From Gonocerus acuteangulatus (taxonomy: Eukaryota; Arthropoda; Insecta; Hemiptera; Coreidae), in NCBI GenBank assembly GCA_946811695.1, contig OX328123.1, positions 119,272,015 through 119,336,014 of the forward strand: 64,000 nucleotides of DNA, written 5' to 3'. The position numbers were made by a program, and so were the translations under genes. Positions 1-12,759 of the stretch are shown here, in pieces. Each line of letters opens with the position of its first letter. Position 1 is the first letter of the stretch. The notes under the pieces are model-generated. The model saw only the letters and a program-made list of their open reading frames with translations. It was not told the origin of the DNA and ran no database searches.

Positions 1-58
1 CTAGGGATAAGAACGGAACCGCGCTAAGATGATGCAGTTCCTGCGAGTCGGACTTTTA
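1..58 (+). repeat. Dispersed repeat R1, copy 1
   Basis: This ~58-bp segment, with core CTAAGATGATGCAGTTCCT, recurs at 2001-2058 with only about two differences and in more diverged form at 12951-12985 (+), 19187-19220 (+), 19722-19770 (-) and 20074-20125 (-). Copies 2 and 3 also share a short ACTGCTTCTATT upstream block, so the real unit is longer than the core. It codes for nothing recognisable. It may be a terminal part of a larger mobile element; I cannot name the family. Confidence 0.7.
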
Positions 59-914
59 AATTTGTATTTATGAATAAAAAAAGAAATACAATAAAAAAAT
101 GTCTATGGTTTTGAAGAAACCTTTGAAAAGAATTCAAAAGGAGAACAGTAATGTCTTAGGTAAAATGAAATATTTTTAATATTATAGATGACATCTTTCT
201 TCATATTTTTCCTCTTTTAGACTTCTAAATAAAGTAAGTTGTGTCTGTTTTCTTCTTATTTTAAAATAATTTATTCAACCTGACGCATAACTGGCATTTT
301 TAATTATTTTAATGAAACGCCTAAATTATTAGTTGTTATAAAAACAATGTATCATATTAACCAATTGTTAATGCTTAATTATGATTACCATACTTTCTGT
401 ATGGTTAGTTCTAACGGGATGAGTTCTTTCTCTCCTGATAGCCCTGATGGTGGCTTGAAATGCAAGCCGAAAAATTTAATTTAATTAAAACTTATTTTTA
501 TTTTGAAATGTAGATTTAACGAATATCACGGCCGACACGCATTCATTTTTTAAAAACGATTATAGATACAATCTACCGATGTTTATCTCGATCTTAGAGA
601 ACGAATGAAAATATTATTAAAATAAATAGTGGCCTAAAATAACAATGTTTCTTTTGTAGGCGGAAGACCAATGAATAAAATTACAAATGAACATCATCGA
701 AAATGTATAAAAATGGCTCTACATGTTTCGAATCACATCATGTTAGGATCCTGAAGAGGCATCTGTTGATCCGCCTACATAAGAAACATTGATCTGGATG
801 TTGAAGTTATGTTTTTAGCGCGGTTCCTCCCTCCCCCATAGCGAGGAACCCCGCTTATAAGGTTGATACAATGAAACAATCCGGAAGTGCCGACTAGAAA
901 ATTTCGCGTTTCAG
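59..914. other. No gene seen
   Basis: A+T-rich sequence with stops in all frames at short intervals. I see no recognisable domain, tRNA or repeat terminus here. Confidence 0.5.
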
Positions 915-950
915 AACCCATAGAGACCGAAAATAACGGTGGTTCAAATT

Positions 951-1003
<53 letters not shown>

Positions 1004-1145
1004 TTATATATATATATATATATATTTGTCTGTTCGCTCATTTCTGGCTTCCCTGATGGTCCGATTTTGATGAAATTTGGTACAAAAATCCGTCGTCCAA
1101 TTTGAAAGGTCAAGTTCGTTAACCAGCAAAATCCGCCCACTGGAA
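915..1145 (+). repeat. (TA)n-centred dispersed repeat, copy 1
   Basis: Unique arms flank an interrupted (TA)n tract at about 953-1026. The left arm (AGACCGAAAATAACGG) and the right arm (GTTCGTTAACCA followed by a CCGCCCACTGG-like block) both match, in opposite orientation, the arms around the (TA)n at 52325-52380. The microsatellite is therefore an internal part of a dispersed repeat and not independent expansion in host sequence. Long YIYIYI reading frames across it on both strands are artefacts of TA repetition. Confidence 0.65.
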
Positions 1146-2000
1146 GATGGCGGTTGGGGCGAAATTCGCGCAGAAAAAATCGTAACGCTTGCGTTTTTGA
1201 GTTCATAAGCTTGTAATTACTCGTTTTATATGCTTCCTGGGTTAGGAAAACGAATGAAACCATTTTCAAGGCGATAGCTTTAACCGTTTTCGAGAAAATT
1301 GGAAAAATAGTTTTTGAATACCGTTTTTGGTTTGGGTACTTAGAATCATGGGATTCAGTTGAAATATTTTCTGCATGTTCTACTTCCATCAAAACTAATA
1401 TGTTGAAATTTTGGTTACGTTTGGAGTTAAGGAAGGGTTAGAAAAAATATTTTATTAACAGACATAAAAAGTTTTAGTAACTTTTTTTACTTTCCTTAAT
1501 ATCTCAAAAAAGATTGAGAATCTTGGTAAACGGAAGAATACCATTAGAAAGCTTATTAAATTCTCTAAAAAAAAGTTTCTAATGAAAGTTTTGATTAGGC
1601 GATGTCAATCGGAGAAATAAGAGCTTAAAACTTTAAAGTAATTGATTTCGCTCATTCGAACTGTTCTTTTTGTCTGTTTTTTATTCCTTGTTATTTTTTA
1701 ATTGCATATAGTTGGATATTATATTTGAAAATAAAACAGGTTAAGTAAAATAACAAAAACAATTTATTGTAAGAAATATAGATTTCCAGGATTCCAAGAC
1801 CTTGTCACCAGAGGGACAGTTTCTAGTGTTGCCGACCCTTCCAGGTAAGATTGTAAATCATGACCTTTCAAGACTTTACTACACACAGGAATGGCGTTAG
1901 TGACCTTAAGGGTTGACACGCCATTATAATAATTAATTTAAAAAAAAGACTGGTGGAACCCAAATAATAACTGCTTCTATTTTAATCTTTCCAAATTAGA
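1146..2000. other. No gene seen
   Basis: Low-complexity A+T-rich sequence, partly continuing the preceding repeat. No coding or RNA signature was recognised. Confidence 0.5.
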
Positions 2001-2058
2001 CTAGGGATATGAACGGAACCGCGCTAAGATGATGCAGTTCCTGCGAGACGGACTTTTA
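2001..2058 (+). repeat. Dispersed repeat R1, copy 2
   Basis: Direct repeat of positions 1-58, almost identical (about 56 of 58 bases by eye). Two near-identical copies exactly 2.0 kb apart in the same orientation could be the two ends of one inserted element, or a segmental tandem duplication reduced to its conserved part. The sequences between and beyond them do not obviously repeat. Confidence 0.7.
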
Positions 2059-4097
2059 TTTTATACATTACAAAAAATAAGTTTAGGTCTCATATTTATA
2101 TAATGGAGACATAATAATTTCATCATTTTAGTAATTAATTATGGAAGGTATTTTCTTACGGAGAGAATATAATATTAAACTCTGAAGGAGAAAATTATTT
2201 GAGGAAATTCCGATGAAATAACATGTGATTTAAAACTAAGGAGAAGCATCTCATAAGTTACCTGATTTAATTTAATCCTGGCGAAGTTTGCTCAAGAGCC
2301 GCTTAAGTTGGACCGGCTTAACTCTATTAGACGGTCCGGCCTTTCGTTAGTAACTGCTTCATCTCTTAAATTCTAAGTAGGTTCGGGATTAAAAATAACC
2401 CCTTCAGCTCCCTGTGGTTTATAATCCACTCCCATCTACCCCTCCGCGAAGGGAGTAAAGCTACTCGAATCTAAGCTATAACGGGAGCTTTAGAAATGTA
2501 CTCTTCGTTTTGGAATCTTTTGAAATTCAATTTAATGAATGCCGATTAGTACTTGAGTAACTTAACATTTTTTTAATGTTTTTGCCTAATTTAGTCAAAT
2601 TTATACATTTCTTGGGATCCTAAAATTTTCCATTTTAGGGTGTTGATCCCTCTGGAGGGGATTGAAATTTGCCTATTCATCCCGATGTCATCCCGATGAC
2701 CCTGTGAGCATGCGGAATTACGACATTTCATAACCCCCAATGGCCTCGGAAAAAAACAAAGACTGAAAAACAAAGTATTATATATCTGGCTGGGAATATA
2801 TGTATAAACTAGATAATGAGTCACCTTATCGAGAGGGATTAAGATAATCTCGGCAAAAACATCTAACTCTGATCCAGTCCTTTTCAAACATGAACCATCC
2901 TCCTGTTGTATTTTTCAATTATTGCAGTCCATTAAGTTTATGGCGTCATTACGTTTATGTAATATTTGTGAAATATTAAAGATGGGCCAAATAATGAACC
3001 CGGTATGAGGTCTTACACTGATAAAAAAGGAAGATGTAAAGACTGTATAGGATAAGTAAAAAATCCAAGTGTTTCTTAGATTGTGGTCAAGCTATAAGCC
3101 TAGATTTCTTTAGAAAAAAGAAAATGCATCAGCCCTATCCTGACCTAGGAAAGAGTGGTAACCTATAGATAACCCGTCCCAAAATTCGCAGTTAATAATA
3201 ATGGACGTTAAACTTTAAATAAATAATAAATAAGCCTAGAAAGAATAAGTGTGTCTCAAACAAGTAATGAAATCTGTATTCTGGGCTAAACTTATATTAT
3301 TATTAGAAAGTTGGTAAATTCACTCCTGAAATATGCTCCTTATATTTATTATTCAATAAAATACTATGTTTTTAAAAGTTTACTACGGATCAAACGTTTT
3401 TATTATTATTCTTTTACTAATTTATAAGAACCTATATAATTATTTATTAATAACAACATTATGAAGAATTATAATGAATAATAATAATATATTGTTTTAA
3501 TTGGCAAGTAGTTTTATTTAATTCATTCCGAGATACCGGCAGAGTGTTATTATTAATATTTAAAATTTTACTAACTCTGTAAACCTGGTTAGCAAGCTAA
3601 GTTAAAGGGCCTCATAACTACTAGCATTATTGATTAGGGTGCCACCACTAAAGAATTAGGAGGTCTTACGTAGAATAAGCCCACATAATACTTGTAATAT
3701 TCAGAAGGCTTCAGAATGTTTTCATTTGAAAGGATGAAGCGATAACAGTTGGCATTTTCCTTACAAAGGAATAATAAAAATTCAAGCGACTTTTGAATAA
3801 TTAACCTTCTCAAAGGCTAAATTTACATTTCAAAAGTTTTTTAATATTCCTTATCAGTCTTTTTTAATATTTATCATAGTCCGTAATAAGGAAAAGGTAA
3901 ATTTCCTGATGTGAAATAAAATGGTGATCCTCTTTGCAATATCAACATTTTTCACATCTCAAAGTGGGATGTCTTAATTTAATTCAGATCTTCGATAATT
4001 GGTCGATTTTTTTTTTAGATTTATAGTATGATGTTTCCTGAATAGAGAATTTTTACAACCAGAAAAAGTTGTTTTAAGTATTTTAAAAAGGTTTTTT
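2059..4097. other. No gene seen
   Basis: A+T-rich. The longest open frame (98 codons, - strand, ending at 2591) has no domain I recognise and no supporting context. A weak hairpin (ggaccg/cggtcc) lies near 2313-2335. Confidence 0.5.
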
Positions 4098-4121
4098 TTC
4101 TCTAAGCAATTGCTTAGAGAA
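4098..4121. repeat. Perfect 24-bp palindrome
   Basis: Symmetrical around CAATTG, with 12 paired bases on each side (TTCTCTAAGCAA and its complement). It stands alone with no gene beside it. It could extrude as a small cruciform or be chance in A+T-rich DNA. Confidence 0.8.
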
Positions 4122-6020
4122 GTTGTCTCCATATCTGATCTACAAATATTTCGGTAAACATTGACAAACAGGATATGTGTTCGTTCTCCCATTAAATCGC
4201 CTTTTTATCAACTTTTATCTTCTGAATTTTAATCCTTTATCAGGAATATATATATAATAAGGAAAAAACGTAATACATGATTTTTAAATATTTATTTTTT
4301 AGAATAAAATAAGTTGTGAGGGTTGGTTTTTAGAACATATTCTCCCGTTTTAAGCTCAGATGTCTTGCATATAAGCCTACCCGGCTTTATATTACAGCTT
4401 GGCAAGATGAATTATATAATTAGAAGCAGAAGTGATCGGCAGAATCACGGGCCTACGAGTTGATCTCTTGAAGCCATATACCCTCGGACTCACTTAAATG
4501 CGACGAGAGATACTCGCTCTTTGGGCTGCGAGCGCGTGCGTTAACACCGGGAACTCAACGCCGTCCAGGGCCTGAATTCACCGAGGACTTAGGCAGAGAT
4601 AATGTTGTTATAGATATGTAGAGAAAAACATGAGGTATACTCGGGTACTCGAACGGAGCACATGAAATGGGATGTGCTCGCTTTACAGGCCTCACCGACC
4701 ATGCTCCACCAGAACAATGGGAAAATACAGTCCAGGAGCACCCCCCCGTACGCTGCATCAACTCCTTGCGCCACTGTAAGATATCAAGTATTAATATAGG
4801 ACGGTGTTAGTGAATAATACTACTAGGATATAATCAAGATAATAAAAGGTATCAAGAATTAAATTTTATCATCTAAATTTTTTGGGTCTAGAAATTAAAA
4901 CAAGTTAGAGATTCTTACTGGAAAAATGTTGTATAGATGCCTTAAACGTTGATAATATCAACATAAGTTGATAAAATATTATGTTAAGCAATGAGAAAAG
5001 TACTTCACCGCGTGGCAGACTCCACAGCATATAAAATTGGATGTTTCATCTTTAGACATAAGATACCTGTGAGTAAGCCGCGTATGCTCTTATTTAGTTC
5101 AACCTTTTTCTAGTTTTGCAAATTGAAGTTTTCCAAGGCCTGGCTTCTCGGAATTTGTACTCAGATGTTTCACCCCCTGTTTTGTTTTCCACTGAAGCCA
5201 GGATTCCGTCTTTCATTTAATTTGAAATTTCGGACTACGGAGTATATTGAAACGTATATCCATCTTTTACAGCAGGTTTAGCTAAATCGTGGAATGTTTT
5301 CTTATCCGGAACAGTATACTTCGACAGTTGAATCATTTTAAAATCGTTATTTTGGAGAAAATTTAACACGAGCGATTTAAATCTACTTTTAATTACTAGA
5401 TTTCAATCTAGATAATACCATTTTACGGCTGGATCGATGTCAATGGCCTTTGCTCTAAAAATGATGCAAGTCGATGATTCTAATGAAGAGACAAAATATT
5501 TGTGTGAAACGTGTGAGAAGAAATGAATTTCAAATATAGTTTGAAGTTTTCCTATCGCCTACTCCGCCAATTCAAGGAAGGGTTTTCACCAAAAATTTTG
5601 TGAAAAATCCTCGAATTTCGTCGGTTTGATATAAAAAGGTTATGAAAATTAAAATCCACCTCCGTTTCTCGCTTGAACAAATACATGAGAGACAGGAATT
5701 GTTAAATCCTTTCAATTGAAATGAACGTACTGATGGATGTGGGAGTGTCTGCTCTGTGAATGGTGACAAGGGGATTCGCCACCAGAATGTGATATTGTGA
5801 TGATGTCCGCAGATCCGAAATTTCCATGCCCGGGAATTTTTACACTTGTTTGCAGCTCACTTCCGCTTCATCGCGCTCGCAGACAAATGTCTCTCCATAG
5901 AAATGACACAAACGTTTTACTCGTATATAAACATTGTAGGGAATTTATATTTACATCCTTTCTACTGTGGGTGTCCTCCTGAAAAAAAACAAAACGAAAA
6001 TGTTGCCTTTGAAAATTATG
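4122..6020. other. No gene seen
   Basis: Frames of 60-70 codons overlap each other on both strands and carry no recognisable motif. Confidence 0.5.

Positions 6021-6072
<52 letters not shown>
6021..6072. repeat. (TA)n microsatellite
   Basis: Uninterrupted TA dinucleotide tract of about 50 bp. The flanks do not match the other microsatellite-bearing repeats in the window. Confidence 0.95.
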
Positions 6073-6075
<3 letters not shown>

Positions 6076-6775
6076 CGTTTATTGAAATTTACAACCTGTA
6101 CAGAGAACAACATGTAAATAGTACTGTATTGATCTATAGGAGGGGAGAATATATATAAAAATATAAGTAATAATGTGTAGCTCTTTTTCTATGTTTACAA
6201 TTGTTCAGTAGTTTAAGAAACAATATATTTACAATATATACAACTTATATGTATGTATACGTACACCCATGTACATACATAAGCATATACACAAATTAAT
6301 TTACAAAAGAAAAAAAAAAGGTAAAGAACAAATACAGTGTATATGGAAGTTATGTTATAATGTTGTCTCGGGGCCAGCGCCTTTGGAGGCGACGTGGAGG
6401 AACATCAGGGATTGTTTCAGAGGAGAATATTATGTCAATATTCACACAACAAAATAGACTAGAACAAGACATAGGCTCTGGAAATCTGTTGTGCCAAATG
6501 TGTAGCACTATTAACTTGCTAGTTAAAAGTATCTCGCCATATGCCTTTCGCAGACTCTATGATGACTGCTACTTACTTGCCAAATTTATCTAGATTAAGG
6601 TTGAAGTCTAAACACATCGTTACATATCCATCATTAGATTCCGCTATTCGATCTGTGCTTCATGGGCCAGGACTTCCCAGTTGTTGTGACATTACCTGAA
6701 GTAATTCAAAGTGTTTCTTATTTTGAGAAATGAATTACAGAATGATTAGATTTTTTGGAAAATGATACCATCAGT
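6073..6775. other. No gene seen
   Basis: A+T-rich sequence up to the LINE insertion site. Nothing recognised. Confidence 0.5.
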
Positions 6776-9683
6776 GAAATTCACTTTCAAACCGAAAGTA
6801 GAATTTTTACCGACCCAACTGAAATAGCAAACATCATTGGATCGCATTTTAAGTTTATCTCCTCCAACTCCAACTACAATTCTAATTTTGTTTTACTCAA
6901 AACTGTTGAGGACTCATCAGCCATAGAAATACATGATGCTCCTTTACACTCTCTCAATCGCCCATTTAATAGAATTAGATAATAATAGAATACTGAATTC
7001 ATTCACGCACTAAAGTCCCGTAAGGATTCTGCTCCTGGCCCTGATAATATGTGTATAGCGATGGTGAAAAATTTATCAATAGACAATAAAAAAATAATTC
7101 TTTCATTTTTTAATAAAATCTATAGAACCTCTGATTTCCCTGAAGCATGGAAGACATCTATTTCTCTCCCACAACTCAAAAAAGGCAAGTCAAGCGACGA
7201 GTTATCCAGCTATCGAATTATTTCCTTGACCAGTTCCCTGTGTAAGCTATTTGAAAAAAATGGTAGTCAATAGGCTACCACTGGTTTCTTGAAAGTAATT
7301 CCCGTCAGGCTCCCTGGCAGACAAGTTTCAGACGAGGACACAGCACAAGAGATAACCTGGTGATGTTAGAAATGGATATCCGCCAAGCCTTCGAAAATAA
7401 GGAAAAACTATTAGCAGTCTTCATTGATTTAAAAAACGCTTTTGATTGTGTATGGAGAAGATTGATAATCAAGAGACTAATCGAATATGACGTACAAGGC
7501 AATATGTTGAAATTTATAATAAACTTCCTCTCTAATCGCTCATTTAGGATACGCAATGGATTGCATATATCGAATGAATTCGTCCAAGAAAATGGTGTCC
7601 CATAGGGAAGCGTTATCAGTCCATTGTTGTTCTCTCTAGCCACTAACCCAGTCCTCTCATTAGTTCAGCTTCCAGTTAAGGCTATGTTATATGCAGACGA
7701 CCTTGTTGTCTACTGCGCTGGTCACTCTTTGCATAATCTCCAAAGTATTATACAAAATAATCTTAACTCCATTACCACATGGCTACTAAACAACGGATTT
7801 ACCATATCTCCCACAAAAACAGTCTGTGCAATTTTTGCGCAGAGAAAAGTTAAGAACCCTCCTCCTCTTCGTATTAACGATGAGACCATTGCGTATAGTG
7901 ACAGTGTAAAATATTTAGGTTTGCTCTTTGATAGAAATTTGAACTGGACAAGCCACCTAAAAGAGCTGAAGTCAACTGGCCTTCACATGCAGAATATCCT
8001 GAAAACAATGGCCAGCACAACATGGGGAGGAGATCGAACTAGCATGTTGATGCTATACCGGAGTTTAATAAGATCCAGGTTAGACTATGGGTGCATGGAT
8101 CTGCGTCACCTAGCTCTTTACGAATGTTGGATTCAGTACATCATGGCGGAATCAGAATTGCTACTGGTGCCTTTCGTTCCAGCCCAGTACTAAGCTTATG
8201 TGCAGACTCCGGAGAGCCACCTCTAAATTTTCGGCGAGACCAGCTAACTCTAAAATATTACATTTCTATCTTGGCTTCCTCATTCCACCCCTTAAATCAA
8301 CAATTCAATAATTTCTTAAATCCATTGCACCACAGAAGTAAAAGAAAACATTTTTTAATAAGATCCCTGCTCATAAAAGAAAATCTCGAGATAGAAACGA
8401 TAAACTTAATGAAAGAATCTTACTCAGTGAATCCCCCTTGGGAATTGCCCCCACTCCGTATCAGCTTATCCCTATCCAAATTCATTAAAAAACACACAGC
8501 CCCAATACTCTTCAGAATTCACACGGATGTGTAACACTCTCCCAGCAGATAGCCATGTATATACAGACGGGTCGAAAACTAATGATGGAGTAGGGGCTGC
8601 ATATCTTTATGGCTCTCAGTCCTGCTAGTTTACTTTAGATCCAGCATGCTCAATTTATACAGCCGAACTAGTTGCTATACTTAAATCTCTGTCCATCGTA
8701 ATTCCCGAGGGAAACGCCCTTTCCATATTTTCCGATTCCCTTTCAGTTTTATTTTCATTAACCGATCCATTTTCCACTCATCCTATAATTGCCGATATTT
8801 TCACCACCGTATATAATCTCCAGCAAAAGAAATGCCTACCTAGCTTCTCTTGGATTCCGAGCCACTGTGGCATTCCAGGCAACGAGAGAGTCGACGAATT
8901 AGCTAAGAGTGGTTTAAAGGAAGGAGTACATTATCCATTCATTCCACGGTCCGATGTTTTAGCTCAAGTAAAAGACGGAATCTGGCTTCAGTGGGAAAGA
9001 ACATGGAGGGAAACTTCTGATAACAAACTAAGGGAAATAAAGGGAACCCCCAGGACTTGGAGATCTTCAGTTTGTCCAACCAGAAGGAAAGAGATTGTGT
9101 TAGCCAGGTTGCGAATAGGGCATACAAGGCTTACACACTCTTGTCCTAAGACAAGGCTTACACACCTCTAGTCTAAAGATGTACCACCCAACTGAATAAG
9201 CTGTGGAGTCCTCCTCACGGTGAAGCACATACTTACAGAGTGCTTAGCATACCAATCTGAAAGGAATCGGTTCAAAATTGATGGCACCTTAGACGAAATT
9301 CTAGGGGATTATCCAGAAAAAATCATTAACCTGTTTAAATTCCTAGAGGCTACAAATTTAACAGACAAAATTTAACATAAAACTGTATTTTGCTGATACA
9401 GAATATTCTAACAAAATACAGTTTTTTTTAATGATTATTTAATATTTCGTTTTTTTTTTTGTTTTTTATTATTATTTAATTTTTATTCTAATATCAATTT
9501 ATAGTAATTGTAAATGTCTCCATATTGCAACAAACAACAACATCAATAACTATGAAATGACAACTTTAATACGTTAAGTACCCTCTTGGGTCTTACTTTC
9601 ACAGGGTGACCATGACCCATTGTGGTTGATATTGCCCTTAATAAAAAAAAAAAAAAAAAAAAAAAAAAAAGAAATTCACTTTC
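6776..9683 (+). mobile_element. 5'-truncated I/Nimb-type LINE (copy A) with TSD
   Basis: A LINE insertion whose body runs from about 6789 to the poly(A) ending at 9670. The exact 13-bp direct repeat GAAATTCACTTTC lies just outside both ends (6776-6788 and 9671-9683), the mark of target-primed reverse transcription. The element lacks its 5' half: gag, the endonuclease and the start of the RT region are absent. A ~270-bp 3' UTR ends in a hairpin (GGGTGA at 9603 pairing with TTGCCC at 9631, two wobbles) followed by a ~28-bp A tract. Confidence 0.9.
6789..9375 (+). pseudogene. LINE pol pseudogene: RT, RNase H, C-terminal zinc motif
   Basis: The peptide begins in the linker before RT (TDPTEIANIIGSHF) and continues through RT motif A (FIDLKNAFD near 7420), motif B (NGVP, TAG, GSVISP at about 7602) and YADD near 7690. 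RNase H follows, with YTDGSK near 8560, a TAELVAI glutamate, a FSDSLS aspartate and GNERVDELA near 8885. It ends in a CX2C-like/HILTEC motif and a stop at 9373-9375. Lesions are a frameshift near 7255-7275, an in-frame TAG in RT motif B, a frameshift near 8095, stops around 8530-8630, and a ~27-bp tandem duplication around 9123-9176. It is closely related to the intact pol at 41111-44791 but clearly a separate, decayed copy. Confidence 0.9.
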
Positions 9684-11084
9684 TACCTCAAGATGATTAA
9701 AATACTTCGGTTCGAGATCTTGGTTTAAGTAAAATCGAGGAAGAATTGCTCGCCTCAAGATTAAAAGGCGGATATAGACACGATACCTTGGTGTCACCCA
9801 TGCACTGATGACGGTGGTCAATCTCCCTATGACCGTTGGTGGCGACATTTCTTGTCAGCACTTACGGAATACGCTCTAAACCGTTTATAATTGTCTATTA
9901 GGACGTCTGTTTATTGTAACAGAGAGATGCAATTATAACACATAATAGGCTACTTTGAAGTTATGCTCAGGGTTTTTCAGGAAATTTTAATATTTCATTT
10001 AAAATTCCATTATATTCCAATGAAAAGTATTTTTATGAGAACGTTTAAATAATGAAACGTTATATCTGCATCTTTTTCCCGTGTAAACCCTTGTATTGTT
10101 TTGACCTTCTGGCTAAAGGAAACAGAGTGTGTTTGTCAAACAGCTCCTAACGCCACTTTAGCAAACCCTATTTCCTATTCTGAGGTCCTTCAGGTTGTCT
10201 CTCGACGCTCTTAACCTCCCTTTCCTTTCCGGGAGTACCTTTCCTTAGGATGTCTTAGGGGTGTAATTCGCTTTTCCTCTAGCACACATAAATTGTCTCT
10301 CTGAAAACGTTACCGATTCGTAAAGGCTTTGGGAAGCTTTTAGGAAGGGCACCTAAATATCGCTAGTTGTAGAATTTTCTTTCGTAATATTCCTTATATT
10401 ATTATCTTCTCTATCGGACAAATGACATTCAAAGGATATGTCAGAAATTTTACAATGATATTAAATCGTAATGCAACACTATGTAGTTTCTATATTTAAA
10501 TAAATATTAAAATAATTGTAATTAATAATAATTTTTCTTTTCTTTCCCTTACGTATTGGACAATGACTTTTACCTTGTTATTTTCAAATTTCGGTCGTTA
10601 AATCTTTTCGGATTTCGGGCTTACTTTATAATAAGGATTCCCTTCTCAATTGATTCTTTATTAAATAAGTAATATATATAATCGGTAAACTACTAAAGAA
10701 ATATTACCTCAAAACTACTTTCACGACTAATCTGAAAGCAAATAACTTGCTCCCAAAATACAAGGTTCAGCTCTTACGGGAAATATACATAGGACTGAAA
10801 GGAAGACTCATATCTACAATACCGAATGAAGACATAAAAATCTCAGATATAAAAAGATCAGAAAAGAAAGAAAAAAATGGTGCGGAACCATTTGTCCAAC
10901 ACAACTCCATGCATTTTGAGAAACTAATTATCTAGTTAAAGGAACTAACTTGCCCGACGGAAGTATCCGAAAAGCCATTAAAATTGTAAAACCACTACAA
11001 TTTAAATGAGCGAAATGAGTTCCGTTCACTGTGATTATCTCTTACGACTCATGCAGAGTGTAAATAAGACGCTACGACCGGCCA
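9684..11084. other. No gene seen
   Basis: A+T-rich sequence. A 62-codon + strand frame near 10747 has no recognisable motif. Confidence 0.5.
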
Positions 11085-11285
11085 TACACGTTGCGATATA
11101 CCAGAGAGGTTTACCTGTACAGGTTGCCTGCGCAGGTAAACCAGTGTGTATGCCAGCCGTTGCCGTCATACCTGTGCAGACGTTTAGGCCCGTAGGGGTG
11201 ACTGGAGAAGAATTTAAATTCAATTTCTTTCTAGCTGCGCAGGCGAATACAAGCCTGACCGTGTAGTATGAGTCAACCGGTAAAC
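11085..11285. repeat. GC-richer palindromic segment
   Basis: A locally GC-rich block containing an inverted pair GGTTTACCTG/CAGGTAAACC at about 11108-11143 and several further CCTGYGCAGG-like motifs up to 11280. Open frames on both strands cross it, as is common for palindromic DNA. It resembles the body of a small inverted-repeat element, but I could not define ends or a TSD. Confidence 0.45.
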
Positions 11286-11637
11286 TTGCACAAGCCTGAG
11301 GTTAGTTGTGGTGAATATTCCGACTAGAGAGCTTCGTGTTGGGCTTACTTCATTGTCTTGTCACAAGTCATTGTTTAGCTGTGTTAAAGTTATCATGTCT
11401 GTCCAAAAACGAAACCGAATTCTCATTCTGCATTTATTTAGTCACTTTTGTTACAAGATAGTTGCGATTTGAGAAAATGTTTGAAAAATGCATTAATGCG
11501 CGCAGTACTGTACTATCTGAATACCTAATTTGCAGCAAATATATTTTGTGGCAACTTAAGAGACTATCCCCTTCGACGAAAAGGTTTTCGAAAGCGGTTT
11601 TGAGCTTTATATCTGGGATAGGAAATTTCTAAATGTG

Positions 11638-11639
<2 letters not shown>
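11286..11639. other. No gene seen
   Basis: Nothing recognised. Confidence 0.5.

Positions 11640-11697
<58 letters not shown>
11640..11697. repeat. (TA)n microsatellite
   Basis: About 58 bp of TA repeats bounded by inverted GCAA/TTGC, giving an almost perfect palindrome. Confidence 0.95.
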
Positions 11698-11699
<2 letters not shown>

Positions 11700-12503
11700 C
11701 CCAAAGGCTTTATATAAGGAAAAGTGGCGCTATTTTGGTGAACCACTATGGCAGGAGGAGCGGCTGCTATTTATGCTTCCGAAACCCTAATTCCCTTAGA
11801 GAGAAATACATTATGACTTGCTTTATTCTCCCTGTATCTGTTGTACTGGTCTTTATTCTGTTCCTTGTTATTTCTTGCCGTTATCGCTTCCTCCAAGCGA
11901 CTCCGCCGAATAAAACCGCTCAGGGAAATATGGTGCTGAGATAAAATCTCCCCTCCCTCCCTGCCACACATCATTACCGAGCACCAGCCCTTCCTCCGTA
12001 CTTGCAAAGGGAGGCAAGGCGGAGTTTTACCTTTAATATACCCTCTACTCCTATACGAGAGAAGTCTTTTTTAAATTTTCTTCTGGCCGGGGAGGGATGA
12101 GGGCCTGAAAAAAAGCAACCCGATCCCCTTCCCATCTCCTCCATCCTTCATATCGAGGAAAATTTAACCGTTTACAAAAAAAGGGGTTATTGACTGAATT
12201 TTTCTTAGGATTAAAAGCTAATATACTTCCTCCTTTTATACTTGTTTATTCAGGACTCGCCTTTTATAACAAGAGTTCAACTTTGGAGATTGATTTAGCT
12301 CTCTATTGAAATTAGATAAATTGAATTGCTGGGCTTTATTTAGAAATAAATAAAAATATAATTTAATTAGTTTATTGACAGCATTTATTTTTTTTAAGGC
12401 CTAATTTACATACTACAGCTTACCAGGTGTAATTAGTGCACACCACCCCTGCTAAGTACGCTTAGTGTAAGCTGACAAGTAATAGTTTACAATTTGGTTT
12501 GTA
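11698..12503. other. No gene seen
   Basis: Overlapping open frames on both strands (about 11633-12007) have no recognised domain. The remainder is A+T-rich. Confidence 0.5.
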
Positions 12504-12759
12504 AAGCAGGCAACACATGGACAGGCAGGTCTGTCAGTTTGGCCCGAACAGTCCGCCGGAAAGCCGGTGGCCGTGACGTTTACACGTAAAGGCTTGCCTT
12601 TTAATTCGTCAGGTCGGCCGGATGATCAGACATATTTTCCTCCGGCCGCCTGAACAGTCTTTTCTGACGGCCGGAATATGTACACGTTCAGGCGACCGGC
12701 TTTCACATGGACTGTTCAGGCCTAACTGACAGGCCTGGCAAACCGTGTGTACCCTGCTT
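12504..12759. mobile_element. GC-rich fold-back element (~256 bp)
   Basis: The two halves are inverted copies of each other over about 100 bp. The ends read AAGCAGG inward, then CTGTCAGTT, GAACAGTCC and GAAAGCCGGT in both arms. It is GC-rich in an A+T-rich background and has no coding capacity. The structure fits a non-autonomous terminal-inverted-repeat (MITE or fold-back) element; no superfamily can be assigned and no clear TSD was found. Confidence 0.75.

Noticed and set aside
953..1105. Open frames reading YIYIYI through TA tracts (also at 5846-6113, 11564-11944, 13232-13414, 18292-18483, 25879-26115, 30528-30787, 53345-53602)
   Set aside because: TA repeats contain no stop in any frame, so these are artefacts, not proteins.
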